From Bacteroidota bacterium (GTDB taxonomy: Bacteria; Bacteroidota; Bacteroidia; Chitinophagales; Chitinophagaceae): a stretch of DNA of 64,000 bases. A model generated the notes under the pieces. That model was not told where the DNA came from and did no database searches. It saw nothing but the letters and a program-made list of their open reading frames with translations. A program made the translations under genes and the position numbers. Positions 42,714 to 52,450 of this stretch are shown piece after piece (within the stretch, counting starts at the first letter, position 1; every line of letters begins with the position of its first letter). Where the stretch lies: NCBI GenBank assembly GCA_947457075.1, contig CANGUG010000003.1, forward strand, positions 103,062-167,061. The letters are read 5' to 3'.

Positions 42714-43587
42714 TTTCTTCGTCAATATATCTTTTAGTAATGGGTTGATAAGAATCGATTCTTCGATCGCGTAAAAATGGCCAGTGTGTGCGATAACTAT
42801 CTGACTTATCAGTATCAATATCTACCACAGCTACTTCTTCTTGATCGTGAGAAGCCTTATACAATAAAGTACCGAATGGATTACTTACAAAGCTTCCACC
42901 CCAAAATTTCATTAAACCATCCTGTTCATACCCAACTCGATTCACACTAATTACAGGCACCCCATTTGCAACCGCATGACTTCGTTGAATAGTCTGCCAT
43001 GCATTGTATTGTTCTATGTTAGTGGCTTCATCCTGTGCCGTTGCCCATCCAATGGCTGTTGGATAAAATAACATTTCAGCCCCCATTAAGCTGGTAATTC
43101 TAGCCGCTTCGGGATACCATTGATCCCAACAAATTAATACCCCTATGGTAGCAAATTTTGTTTTGAAAACCTTGTAACCTAAATCACCTGGAGTAAAATA
43201 AAATTTCTCATAATAAGCAGGATCATCTGGAATATGCATTTTACGATACTTACCTAAATAAGTTCCATCTGCATCTAACACTGCAGTTGTGTTATGGTAT
43301 AATCCTTCCGCTCTTTTTTCAAATAAAGAAGCAATAATAACAATTCCCAATTCCTTTGCCAATAAGGATAGTTCATCGGTCGTTTTACCTGGAATTGGCT
43401 CTGCTAATTTAAAATTTTCATAGGCTTCTACATCACAAAAATATAAGGACGTATATAATTCTTGTAAGCAAACAATATTAGCACCCTGCTTTGCAGCTTC
43501 TTTTATTTTTTCGACCGCTTTTTGCTTGTTGGCATTTACCTCTGCACTACAAGTCATTTGGACCAAGCCAACTTTAACTATTGACAT
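42706..43587 (-). CDS. aguB: N-carbamoylputrescine amidase (carbon-nitrogen hydrolase)
   Basis: VGLVQMTCSAEVNANKQKAVEKIKEAAKQGANIVCLQELYTSLYFC; GVLICWDQWYPEAARITSLMGAEMLFYPTAIGW; directly upstream of aguA. Confidence 0.95.
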   Translation of the reverse strand: MSIVKVGLVQMTCSAEVNANKQKAVEKIKEAAKQGANIVCLQELYTSLYFCDVEAYENFKLAEPIPGKTTDELSLLAKELGIVIIASLFEKRAEGLYHNTTAVLDADGTYLGKYRKMHIPDDPAYYEKFYFTPGDLGYKVFKTKFATIGVLICWDQWYPEAARITSLMGAEMLFYPTAIGWATAQDEATNIEQYNAWQTIQRSHAVANGVPVISVNRVGYEQDGLMKFWGGSFVSNPFGTLLYKASHDQEEVAVVDIDTDKSDSYRTHWPFLRDRRIDSYQPITKRYIDEENA

Positions 43588-43648
43588 ATCATTAAATTAA
43601 AAAGTATTAAATATTGTTTTGAAAAATAATAATGAATTTAATAATCTA

Positions 43649-44380
43649 CTATGTTTTATTTTGAATAATTGCATCCAAACTTTTAATTCCAACTATTTTT
43701 TTTGTAATAAATCCTTCGGCATATTCTACACCAATTTGTTGTCCCAATTCTTTAGCCCTGCCTTTTACAAATTCTAAAAAAGCAGCCCCTGAAATAAATG
43801 TATCAGGCTCATTTGAATTTGGATCATAAAACTGAGAACTATGGGCTAAAATAGATTCCATTTTTTTATCCATATAGGCACTTATGTCCACCACAAAGTT
43901 AGGCGTAAGGCTTCTTGACTGAATATAATGAAATACCTGGGTAGGACGCCAAGCTTCTTGGGCAACTCCATTATGGGATGAATGAATTTTTGAAAGACCT
44001 GCTAAAAAAGCTGCTTCTTCAATTAAACTTGCTGCACGTCCATGGTCAGGATGACGATCCTCTGGTGCATTACACAAAATAATAGAAGGTTGAAAGCGTC
44101 TTATTGTTTCAATGATAGCAAATTGATGCTGTTTGTCATTGACAAAAAAGCCGTCAGCCATGCCAAGGTTTTCTCTAATCGTTAAACCCATAATTTCACA
44201 AGCCAATTGAGCCTCTTTAAGTCTTAGTGAAGTTGTTCCTCTGGTACCTAACTCCCCTTTAGTCAAATCAATAACACCCACTTTTTTACCTTCTGCAATG
44301 GCAGCCAATATTGTTCCTGAACAACCTAATTCTACATCATCGGGATGTGCACCAAAAGCAAGAATATCTAATTTAAGCAT
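43649..44380 (-). CDS. bshB1: Bacillithiol biosynthesis deacetylase BshB1 (PIG-L family)
   Basis: LDILAFGAHPDDVELGCSGTILAAIAEGKKVGVIDLTKGELGTRGT...APEDRHPDHGRAASLI; ATG at 44380 preferred over TTG at 44386. Confidence 0.93.
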   Translation of the reverse strand: MLKLDILAFGAHPDDVELGCSGTILAAIAEGKKVGVIDLTKGELGTRGTTSLRLKEAQLACEIMGLTIRENLGMADGFFVNDKQHQFAIIETIRRFQPSIILCNAPEDRHPDHGRAASLIEEAAFLAGLSKIHSSHNGVAQEAWRPTQVFHYIQSRSLTPNFVVDISAYMDKKMESILAHSSQFYDPNSNEPDTFISGAAFLEFVKGRAKELGQQIGVEYAEGFITKKIVGIKSLDAIIQNKT

Positions 44381-44440
44381 GGCCAAAAGTTAAGGTTAAC
44401 AAAGGTAAGTATAATTGAGTCTGCCAACGTATTCATTCAC

Positions 44441-44475
44441 AAAAAACCCTCTCTTGCCAGGCAAGAAAGGGTTTG
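44441..44475 (-). terminator. Terminator after rpmE2
   Basis: Minus strand AAACCCTTTCTTGCCTGGCAAGAGAGGGTTTTTT. Confidence 0.82.
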
Positions 44476-44510
44476 GTATGTTATAAAACACAACTTTAAA
44501 AAGTAAGTGC

Positions 44511-44762
44511 TTAATTCTTTTTTGCGTAACGCTTGTTGAATTTATCGATACGACCAGCAGTATCCACTAACATATTTTTACCAGTGTAAAAAGGATGTGA
44601 AGTGTTAGAAATCTCCAATTTGATTACTGGATATTCATTGCCGTCCTCAAATAAAATTGTTTCTTTAGTTACAGCAGCAGATTTGCTTAAAAAAGCAGTA
44701 CCGTTACTCATGTCTTTAAATACTACGAAGCGATAAGCTTCTGGATGGATACCTTGTTTCAT
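44511..44762 (-). CDS. rpmE2: 50S ribosomal protein L31 type B (cysteine-free paralogue)
   Basis: [25 protein letters not shown]...[25 protein letters not shown]. Confidence 0.97.
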   Translation of the reverse strand: MKQGIHPEAYRFVVFKDMSNGTAFLSKSAAVTKETILFEDGNEYPVIKLEISNTSHPFYTGKNMLVDTAGRIDKFNKRYAKKN

Positions 44763-44870
44763 TTAATGAATTTTTAAGGAAGCACGGTTTTTGCCGTACA
44801 ATTATTGAATAGGACGCAAATTTAGGCTAAAATAGCGTTTTTGCCAAATTTTTAGGTTTGAAGCCCCTAT

Positions 44871-45362
44871 TTAGGACTTCATATTGGCATACTGCAAAGG
44901 CACCCCAAAATTTTCTGCTCTACAAGCAGCTATAACTTCTTGTAAATCATCAATTTTCTTCCCTGTTACACGAATAATATCGTCCATTATGGCTGTTTGC
45001 ACTTTTAAGCCTTTATCCTTAATGAATTTGACAATTTTTTTGGCATCCTCTTGCTTGAGGCCATTTCTTACAGGTACGTCTTTTTTAAAGATTTTGCCAC
45101 TAGGTTGAGGTTCTTTGGATAAATCAAAGGCGTTGGCGTCAATTCCTTGCTTAATGGATCTGCTCAAAAGCACATCCACAATTTGTTGCACTTTCATTTC
45201 AGAATCAGACTCTAACTTAATTAAGTAGTCTTTTTTATTTAATTCAATTACAACGTGTATCCCCTTGAAATCGAATCGATTAGTGATTTCTTTCTTTACA
45301 ACATTCACTGCATTGTCTAAGGCTTGAATGTCAACTGAACTTTCAATATCAAATGATGGCAT
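44871..45362 (-). CDS. YajQ family protein (DUF520)
   Basis: MPSFDIESSVDIQALDNAVNVVKKEITNRFDFKG...VTGKKIDDLQEVIA. Confidence 0.96.
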   Translation of the reverse strand: MPSFDIESSVDIQALDNAVNVVKKEITNRFDFKGIHVVIELNKKDYLIKLESDSEMKVQQIVDVLLSRSIKQGIDANAFDLSKEPQPSGKIFKKDVPVRNGLKQEDAKKIVKFIKDKGLKVQTAIMDDIIRVTGKKIDDLQEVIAACRAENFGVPLQYANMKS

Positions 45363-45372
45363 AGTGTAAGAT

Positions 45373-46533
45373 TTAAGTGTTACTTTTTAATGTCGGAAAC
45401 CACTTTTTGGAAAAGACCAAAAAGACAATTCCACACAAAATTAGGATAATTGAGATGAATTCAGCCTGTGTGGGCTGAAAAGGTAAAGATGCTATTTTAT
45501 TGTTCACCCTGATTTTTTCAATCAAAAAACGCTCACCACCTGCAAAAATCAAATACATCCCCGTTAAAATACCAGGTTGGGTAATTTTTTTACGCCATAC
45601 CCACATAATCGCAAAAAGCAAGAAAGTACCGATAACCTCATAAAAAGTAGTGGGGAAAACGGGTTGAAGCAAGGCATTGCAATATGGTCCTACACATCCA
45701 GGGATAGCAGCCCCTTCATTCACTACATTATGGGGGTAATGATATGCCCACATCCAATCGGGCAGCCAGGTGAATGGCTTGGGTTGCAAATTCACAATCC
45801 CCCAATCTCCATCACCACTAATATGACATCCAATTCTTCCAGCGGCATAAGCAAACAACATTGTTGGTGCCATTGCATCTGCAAAATGAATTACACGAAT
45901 ATTGTATTTACGAATATAAATTATGATTGCAATGGTGGCTATAATTAATCCACCATAAAACGTTAATCCACTAAAAGAAATTAATGAACCAATGGGATCT
46001 CTACTAAATTCATCTAAATTTTCAAGGTTATGAAAAATTTTTGCTCCAATAAATCCCCATAACGCTGCTTGTAAAACAACATCTCCTACTCGGTCACTTG
46101 GCCATACCAAAAAGGTTTTTGTTTCGGGCTTCGCTAATTTTGATTTATCCTTTTCTTTCCATTTTAAAAAAGCCATGATTGCCCCAACCAATATCCCTGC
46201 AGGTAAACTTCCTTGAAGAGATAAAATAAATGCTTGTGTATTATTTAAGGCATTTTCAATAATGAAAGCCCCAATAATTTTATACCCAAACAAAAAACCA
46301 AATCCAAAGCTCATTAATAATTCATTCATCGTGGCTGGCGCACCTACTAAAACTTTTTCTTCGATTGGTACGAACTCACCATTTTTTTCCTTGCGCTTAA
46401 GCTCCATGTACAAAACATATCCTGATGCCACGAAAGCCAATGCCACAAAGAATCCGAAAGAATTAACTAATTTAAAAGCATTGATTTTTAGGCCAAATAA
46501 ATCCTCTATTAAATAATATAAATTAGGGTACAT
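45373..46533 (-). CDS. lgt: Prolipoprotein diacylglyceryl transferase
   Basis: LTFYGGLIIATIAIIIYIRKYNI...AGRIGCHISGDGDWG...FPTTFYEVIGTFLLFAIMW...GGERFLIEKIRVN. Confidence 0.94.
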   Translation of the reverse strand: MYPNLYYLIEDLFGLKINAFKLVNSFGFFVALAFVASGYVLYMELKRKEKNGEFVPIEEKVLVGAPATMNELLMSFGFGFLFGYKIIGAFIIENALNNTQAFILSLQGSLPAGILVGAIMAFLKWKEKDKSKLAKPETKTFLVWPSDRVGDVVLQAALWGFIGAKIFHNLENLDEFSRDPIGSLISFSGLTFYGGLIIATIAIIIYIRKYNIRVIHFADAMAPTMLFAYAAGRIGCHISGDGDWGIVNLQPKPFTWLPDWMWAYHYPHNVVNEGAAIPGCVGPYCNALLQPVFPTTFYEVIGTFLLFAIMWVWRKKITQPGILTGMYLIFAGGERFLIEKIRVNNKIASLPFQPTQAEFISIILILCGIVFLVFSKKWFPTLKSNT

Positions 46534-46595
46534 ATGATAATTGAATATGGTATTGCAATGTTACTTAGAATTATTCATTTTAGTAGTAATGAATT

Positions 46596-46630
46596 AAAAA
46601 AAAGGCCACACTAGAAAGTGCGGCCGTATT
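46596..46630 (-). terminator. Terminator after bacilliredoxin gene
   Basis: Minus strand CGGCCGCACTTTCTAGTGTGGCCTTTTTTTT. Confidence 0.78.
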
Positions 46631-46673
46631 TTACTAACCCATCTAAAAACAAAAAACATTTACTATTTTTAAA

Positions 46674-47090
46674 TTAATTACAATGTTGGTTAAACACTGA
46701 AATTAAATGTTGTGCGATCACTTGAGCTGGGCTTCCTTCAATATGATGTCTTTCAACCATACTTACCAATTCCCCATTTTTAAATAGTGCAATTGCAGGT
46801 GATGATGGTGGATAAGGCAAGTGGTATTCTCTTACTTTATTTACCGCTTCTAAATCAAAACCAGCAAAAGTAGTTGTGATTCTATCCGGTTTAACTGTTG
46901 CATTGGCTACCGCCATTAAAACACCTGGACGACAAGCTCCAGCTGAACAACCACAAACTGAATTTATCACTACTAATGTAGTACCATCAATTTTAATTGC
47001 ATTTTCTACTTCTGATGCTGTTGTAAGATCTTCAAAACCATTATCAACTAATTCAGCTTTCATTGGTATTACAATCTCTGCAGGGTACAT
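46674..47090 (-). CDS. BrxA/BrxB family bacilliredoxin
   Basis: MYPAEIVIPMKAELVDNGFEDL; VVINSVCGCSAGACRPGV (CGC motif); ATG 47090 preferred because the track TTG start lies 2 nt after a TAATTTTG promoter element. Confidence 0.92.
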   Translation of the reverse strand: MYPAEIVIPMKAELVDNGFEDLTTASEVENAIKIDGTTLVVINSVCGCSAGACRPGVLMAVANATVKPDRITTTFAGFDLEAVNKVREYHLPYPPSSPAIALFKNGELVSMVERHHIEGSPAQVIAQHLISVFNQHCN

Positions 47091-47205
47091 ATCTTCTACT
47101 ATTTGTACCAAAATTAGGGATTTTCAAAATGCCCTACAAATTTGTTTTAACGCCATCTTGGCACTTAACTTTCATTTAACATAGCAAAAACAAGACTAAA
47201 TGGCG

Positions 47206-47237
47206 CAAAAAAGGCCATAATTCAGTATTATGGCCTT
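47206..47237 (-). terminator. Terminator after speA
   Basis: Minus strand AAGGCCATAATACTGAATTATGGCCTTTTTT. Confidence 0.85.
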
Positions 47238-47257
47238 AAAACATTCATTATCAATTA

Positions 47258-48694
47258 CTAACGAAGGTAACCTAATATTTTTAACATGGATTGCGCAGAT
47301 TGCTCTTTGGCGTACACCCAATCCACTAGTTTTCCTGTTTTTGGATCTTTTTCAACAATAACATGTTTAGGAGAAGGAATCAAACAATGCTTGATACCGC
47401 CGTAACCACTAATCTGATCCTGATAAGCACCGGTATGGAAAAAACCAACATACAAAGGGACAATATTCTCTTCGGTTTTATCCCCTTTCTCGGAATCCTT
47501 TAATTTGGGAAGGAATACTTCATTGATATGCTCTTCAGAGTCATAATAATCATGACTGTCACAAGTAATACCTCCTAAAACCACCCTTTGGTAATCATTC
47601 TCCCATTTATTCACAGGCAACATCAAGAATTTTTCACCAATCCCCCAGGTATCCGGCAAAGTAGTGATAAAGGAAGAATCAATCATATACCAACACTCCC
47701 TATCATTTTGCTTTTTCTCCGCCAACACTTTATAGATATGCGCCATACTCTCACCCACCGTATAACTTCCAAATTCAGTATAGATATTGGGCATTGGCAC
47801 TTTCGCTTTTTTACAAGCCTTCTTAATATTGGATACAATCTCATTAATCATGAATTGATAATCATATTCAAACCCTAATGAGTGCTTAATAGGGAATCCA
47901 CCACCAATATTAATTGAATCTAACTCGGGACAGATCTTTTTTAACTGACAATATAAGTTAATGATTTTGTTTAATTCAGACCAATAATAAATATCATCCT
48001 TAATTCCTTTGTTCAAAAAGATATGCAACATTTTTAATTGAAACTTATCTTCATATCCTTCAATCTCATCAACATAAAATTCTAAAATATCTTTGGCACG
48101 TATTCCTAAACGGGATGTATAAAATGGGAAACTAGGCTCTTCCTCAGCGGCTACGCGTATTCCCAATTTAAAGGGTTGTTTAGCATTACGCTTGTAAAAT
48201 TGTAACTCTTCTACATTATCTAAAATTGGAATTACATTTTTGAAACCAGAATTTATCAATTTAGTAATTCTACTCGTATAGGTCTTTTGCTTGTATCCAT
48301 TACAGATAATAAATATGTCCTTATTTATTTTACGACGCTTATACAATTGATTGATGATTTCAATATCATAAGCGTAGGAAGTTTCTAAATGTACCCCATG
48401 AGACAAGGCCTCTTCTACGACAAATGAAAAGTGAGAACTTTTAGTACAATAACAGTAAAAATATTGCCCTTCGTATTTATGCTTTTTAAATGCAACATCA
48501 AACATTTTCTTTGCCTTATTAATTTGCATTCCAATTTTTGGAAGGTAGGTTAACTTTAAGGGCGTACCATGTTTTTCGATAATTGCTTTTAAATCCAACC
48601 CATTAAACTCCAAATAACCATTGTCATTTATATCAAAACCTTCTTGCGGAAAGTGAAAGGTTTGTTCTACTAGGGAGGTGTAGGTATTGTTCAT
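47258..48694 (-). CDS. speA: Arginine decarboxylase (Bacteroidota-type, PLP alanine-racemase-fold)
   Basis: YFYCYCTKSSHFSFVVEEALSHGVHLETSYAYDIEIINQLY; SINIGGGFPIKHS; CDSHDYY; aguA/aguB nearby. Confidence 0.87.
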   Translation of the reverse strand: MNNTYTSLVEQTFHFPQEGFDINDNGYLEFNGLDLKAIIEKHGTPLKLTYLPKIGMQINKAKKMFDVAFKKHKYEGQYFYCYCTKSSHFSFVVEEALSHGVHLETSYAYDIEIINQLYKRRKINKDIFIICNGYKQKTYTSRITKLINSGFKNVIPILDNVEELQFYKRNAKQPFKLGIRVAAEEEPSFPFYTSRLGIRAKDILEFYVDEIEGYEDKFQLKMLHIFLNKGIKDDIYYWSELNKIINLYCQLKKICPELDSINIGGGFPIKHSLGFEYDYQFMINEIVSNIKKACKKAKVPMPNIYTEFGSYTVGESMAHIYKVLAEKKQNDRECWYMIDSSFITTLPDTWGIGEKFLMLPVNKWENDYQRVVLGGITCDSHDYYDSEEHINEVFLPKLKDSEKGDKTEENIVPLYVGFFHTGAYQDQISGYGGIKHCLIPSPKHVIVEKDPKTGKLVDWVYAKEQSAQSMLKILGYLR

Positions 48695-48791
48695 TTCTTT
48701 AGCAGGGGTTGTTAGCTGTTATTTTAAGAGCACAAAAATAGTTCATTGAACGGATATTAGGACTGATTTTTCACAGTATTCATTAAAAACA

Positions 48792-48920
48792 AAATGCCCC
48801 CATGTAAGGGGGGCATTTAAAAAATCATAAAAGGCTAAATTTAATAACTCCTAAATTTTAAATAAGGAGTTATAATATAACAAATGCCCCCGTTTATGGG
48901 GGGCATTTAAAAAATCATAA
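48792..48920. repeat. Two copies (period 90 bp) of a 39-bp GC-stem hairpin unit
   Basis: AAATGCCCCCATGTAAGGGGGGCATTTAAAAAATCATAA (48792-48830) and AAATGCCCCCGTTTATGGGGGGCATTTAAAAAATCATAA (48882-48920). Confidence 0.92.
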
Positions 48921-48964
48921 GAGGAAGTAATTTTGAGGCTTTATCTTTCTTTAAAGCCGAGGAA

Positions 48965-49309
48965 TTACTTAACTGATTGTACTAAGGCTTTGAAAGTAGC
49001 TGGCTCGTTCATTGCTAAATCAGCCAATACTTTACGGTTCAAATCAGCACCTTTCTTCGCCAATAAGTTAATGAATTGGCTATAAGTTAACCCTTCTTCT
49101 CTTACTGCTGCGTTAATACGTGCAATCCACAATGTGCGGTATTCACGCTTCTTTAATTTACGACCAACATATGAGTAAGTTAAACCTTTCTCTAATACGT
49201 TTTTGGCAACGGTATATACGTTTTTACGCTTACCATAAAAGCCTTTCGCTTGGTCTAATATCTTTTTTCTTCTTGCTCTAGATGCAACGGCATTTTTTGA
49301 ACGTGGCAT
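48965..49309 (-). CDS. rplT: 50S ribosomal protein L20
   Basis: [68 protein letters not shown]. Confidence 0.99.
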   Translation of the reverse strand: MPRSKNAVASRARRKKILDQAKGFYGKRKNVYTVAKNVLEKGLTYSYVGRKLKKREYRTLWIARINAAVREEGLTYSQFINLLAKKGADLNRKVLADLAMNEPATFKALVQSVK

Positions 49310-49401
49310 AATTACTATTTTTTTGAATCTACGTCAATAAGACTACGACTCGGTTAATTTAAATTTTGTGAAATTGAATCAAACGGATTGATCTTGTCGT
49401 C

Positions 49402-49602
49402 TTATCCTTTTAATCTTAATAAACGTAAAACGAAGTCCTTGTTAGTAGATCCTACTAAACCTTTCATTCTCATTGCTCTTTTACGCTTTGTTGATTTCTT
49501 GGTAAGGATGTGTCTTTTGAACGCTTTTTGGAAGGTGATTTCACCTGTTCCAGTAACTTTAAAACGCTTCTTTGCGCTTGAGTTAGTTTTTACTTTTGGC
49601 AT
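49402..49602 (-). CDS. rpmI: 50S ribosomal protein L35
   Basis: [45 protein letters not shown]. Confidence 0.98.
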   Translation of the reverse strand: MPKVKTNSSAKKRFKVTGTGEITFQKAFKRHILTKKSTKRKRAMRMKGLVGSTNKDFVLRLLRLKG

Positions 49603-49682
49603 TATTATAATCTTAACGATTACTCCCTACTGGCGGTCTTGCACGGGCGAGACACTTGTTGAGCCTTGTGGGAAATGGATGG

Positions 49683-49713
49683 CAAAGATAGTAGATATAG
49701 AGAAGATAGACAA
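49683..49713 (-). promoter_or_regulatory. Candidate internal promoter for rpmI-rplT
   Basis: Minus strand TTG-N20-TATCTTTG directly after the infC terminator. Confidence 0.55.
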
Positions 49714-49742
49714 GAAAAAAGCCCTCAAATAGAGGGCTTTTG
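49714..49742 (-). terminator. Terminator-like hairpin between infC and rpmI
   Basis: Minus strand AAAAGCCCTCTATTTGAGGGCTTTTTT. Confidence 0.82.
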
Positions 49743-49792
49743 ACAAAAATTCTATTGAAAATCAGCAATTTAGCTGATTGAAGTTGATCATA

Positions 49793-50374
49793 CTAAGCGC
49801 TTGGCTTCTTTTTACCCCCTACTTTTGGCTGGAAAATGGCGAACATTCTTTTTCCTTCCAATTTAGGCATACTCTCTAAAGTACCTGCTTCTGCTAATCT
49901 TTCTGCAAATTTTAATAAAAGCAATTGGCCACGATCTTGGAACATAATCGCACGTCCTTTAAATTGAACATAGGCTTTTACTTTATTTCCATCTTGTAAA
50001 AACTTCTCGGCATGTTTCGCTTTAAAGTCAAAGTCATGATCGTCGGTACCCGGAGTGAAACGAATTTCCTTAATTTCTGATTGCTTAGAATTGGCTTTCA
50101 TTTCCTTTTCCTTACGCTTTTTCTCGTAAAGGAATTTTTTATAATCAATTACTTTACACACAGGTGGATTGGCTGTTGGAGAAATCTCCACTAGGTCCAA
50201 ACCTTGTTCTTCAGCAATTTTAAGTGCATCTTGTGTAGCGTAAACGCCCACTGTAATGTTATCTCCCACTAATCGTATCTCTGGTACTCTGATTCGATCA
50301 TTAATACGATGTTCTGGTTCTTGTTGTCTTTGAAACCTTGGGTTAAATCTGGGTCCTCTGTTCGGTAATGCCAT
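49793..50374 (-). CDS. infC: Translation initiation factor IF-3
   Basis: RINDRIRVPEIRLVGDNITVGVYATQDALKIAEEQGLDLVEISPTANPPVCKVIDYKKFLYE. Confidence 0.98.
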   Translation of the reverse strand: MALPNRGPRFNPRFQRQQEPEHRINDRIRVPEIRLVGDNITVGVYATQDALKIAEEQGLDLVEISPTANPPVCKVIDYKKFLYEKKRKEKEMKANSKQSEIKEIRFTPGTDDHDFDFKAKHAEKFLQDGNKVKAYVQFKGRAIMFQDRGQLLLLKFAERLAEAGTLESMPKLEGKRMFAIFQPKVGGKKKPSA

Positions 50375-50416
50375 TAATTTTTTAAACGTTGTTTAGTTGA
50401 GTAAAGATAGTCAATG

Positions 50417-52357
50417 TTACGCTTCGGGCGCCATTCTTTCCGCAATTTCTTCCACTACTTTGGCCAAGAAGGTCGCTTTGTCCAACATTCCTAGGTCCCC
50501 TTTTCCTTGTCGGCGAACAGAAAGTTTATTTTCAGCCACTTCTTTTTCCCCAATCACCAACATATAAGGCACTTTCATCATTTCGGTATCACGGATTTTT
50601 TTACCAATTTTTTCGTTTCTATCGTCAATTTCAACACGCACACCAGCTTTCTTAAATTCAGCAAATACTTCCTGCGCATAAGGCATGAACTTATCAGAGA
50701 TTGGTAAAATTTTAACCTGTAAAGGGGCTAACCATACTGGGAATTTACCCGCATAATGTTCCAATAAGAACCCAATAAAACGCTCGTGTGTTCCTAAGGG
50801 GGCACGATGTATAATTAACGGATTTTCAGGCTCGTTGTCCTTGTTAGTGAAATTTAAGTTGAAGCGTTTTCCTTGTGCAAAATCTACTTGATTAGTGGCC
50901 AAAGTAAACTCTCTACCAATCACACTCCAAATTTGAACATCAATCTTAGGACCATAGAATGCTCCCTCGTCTTGAACTTCCACAAATGGGGTTCCTGTTT
51001 CAATTAACACTTCACGTACCATGGCTTCGGTCTCTAACCAAAGTTCGGGTTCATTAATATATTTCTGACCCAATTTAGCAGGATCATGTAAACTCAAACG
51101 CATCACATATTTGTCAATGCCAAAAATTTTGAAATACTTTAAATACATTTCATTTACTGCACGAAACTCGGCAGCAAATTGTTCCTTGGTACAATAAATA
51201 TGCGCATCGTTCATGTGTAAACAACGTACACGCATTAAACCAAATAATTCACCAGATTGCTCGTAACGATAACAGGTGCCGTACTCTGCAAGCCTTAATG
51301 GCATGTCCTTATAGCTTTTTGGTTCTGCATCAAATATTTTATGGTGATGCGGACAATTCATTGCTTTCAAGTAATATTTAGTGCCATCCAATTCCATTGG
51401 AGGAAACATACTGTCTTGGTAATAAGGCAAGTGACCACTAGTAATGTACATGCTTTCTTTAGCGATATGTGGCGTAACCACACGCTTATAGCCAGCCGAC
51501 TCTTCGGTTTCTTTTGCCAAACGCTCTAGTTCCTCAATAATAATGGTTCCATTAGGCATCCACAAAGGAAGACCAGGTCCCACATCATCATCCATGGTAT
51601 AAATACCTAACTCTTTTCCTAATTTTCTATGATCTCTTTTCTTTGCTTCCTCTAACATTAACAAGTACTCATCCAATTCCTTTTGATTCGGAAATGTCAC
51701 GCCATATACCCTTGTCAACATTTTATTCTTCTCATCCCCTTTCCAAAACGCGCCTGCAATATTGGTAATTTTAATTGCCTTAATCGCTCCTGTGTTGGGA
51801 ATATGTGGTCCACGACATAAGTCTGTAAATTGGCCCTGTGTGTAAAAAGTAATGGTGCCGTCCTCTAGGCCAGACAATAAATCCAACTTGTACTCATCCC
51901 CCTTTTCTGTGAAATACGCTACAGCTTCTGCTTTGGTCATTTCCTTACGGATATATTCATTGGCTTGTTTAGCCAACTCATTCATTTTCTTTTCTAAAAT
52001 GACAACATCTTCTTCCTTTAAAGTTTTACCCCCTAAATCAATATCATAGTAAAATCCTTTTTCCAAAGCGGGGCCAACCCAAAACTTAGCACCAGGGAAT
52101 TGTATTTCAACTGCTTCGGCCAATAAATGGGCTGAAGAATGCCAAAATGTAGCTTTCCCGTCGTTGTCATCCCAGGTTAATAATTTTAAGGAAGCATCCG
52201 TATGAATAGGACGTGTGGCATCCCAAACCTCACCATTTACCGAAGCTGCTAACACTTTTTTAGCCAAACCCTCACTAATGGATTTAGCAATACCTAAAGC
52301 AGTTATTCCTTTTTCGTAAGGTCTAACCGCACCGTCTGGAAATTGAATTTGAACCAT
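50417..52357 (-). CDS. thrS: Threonine--tRNA ligase
   Basis: TGS domain, FWHSSAHLLAEAV, MNCPHHHKIF, HRAPLGTHERFIGFLLEHYAGKFPVWLAPLQV. Confidence 0.98.
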   Translation of the reverse strand: MVQIQFPDGAVRPYEKGITALGIAKSISEGLAKKVLAASVNGEVWDATRPIHTDASLKLLTWDDNDGKATFWHSSAHLLAEAVEIQFPGAKFWVGPALEKGFYYDIDLGGKTLKEEDVVILEKKMNELAKQANEYIRKEMTKAEAVAYFTEKGDEYKLDLLSGLEDGTITFYTQGQFTDLCRGPHIPNTGAIKAIKITNIAGAFWKGDEKNKMLTRVYGVTFPNQKELDEYLLMLEEAKKRDHRKLGKELGIYTMDDDVGPGLPLWMPNGTIIIEELERLAKETEESAGYKRVVTPHIAKESMYITSGHLPYYQDSMFPPMELDGTKYYLKAMNCPHHHKIFDAEPKSYKDMPLRLAEYGTCYRYEQSGELFGLMRVRCLHMNDAHIYCTKEQFAAEFRAVNEMYLKYFKIFGIDKYVMRLSLHDPAKLGQKYINEPELWLETEAMVREVLIETGTPFVEVQDEGAFYGPKIDVQIWSVIGREFTLATNQVDFAQGKRFNLNFTNKDNEPENPLIIHRAPLGTHERFIGFLLEHYAGKFPVWLAPLQVKILPISDKFMPYAQEVFAEFKKAGVRVEIDDRNEKIGKKIRDTEMMKVPYMLVIGEKEVAENKLSVRRQGKGDLGMLDKATFLAKVVEEIAERMAPEA

Positions 52358-52450
52358 ATATATGTATCTAAATAAGGGTGTAAAGATAACAAAAAATAGT
52401 GGTTGATGAATTCTTAGATTTATAGTAAAATTTATACATAGATTTGCCTT

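Noticed and set aside
45577-45948. 123-aa plus-strand ORF inside lgt
   Set aside because: Antisense chance ORF with no signal peptide or domain.
49388-49732. 114-aa plus-strand ORF over rpmI
   Set aside because: Antisense to L35 and its leader; no recognisable features.
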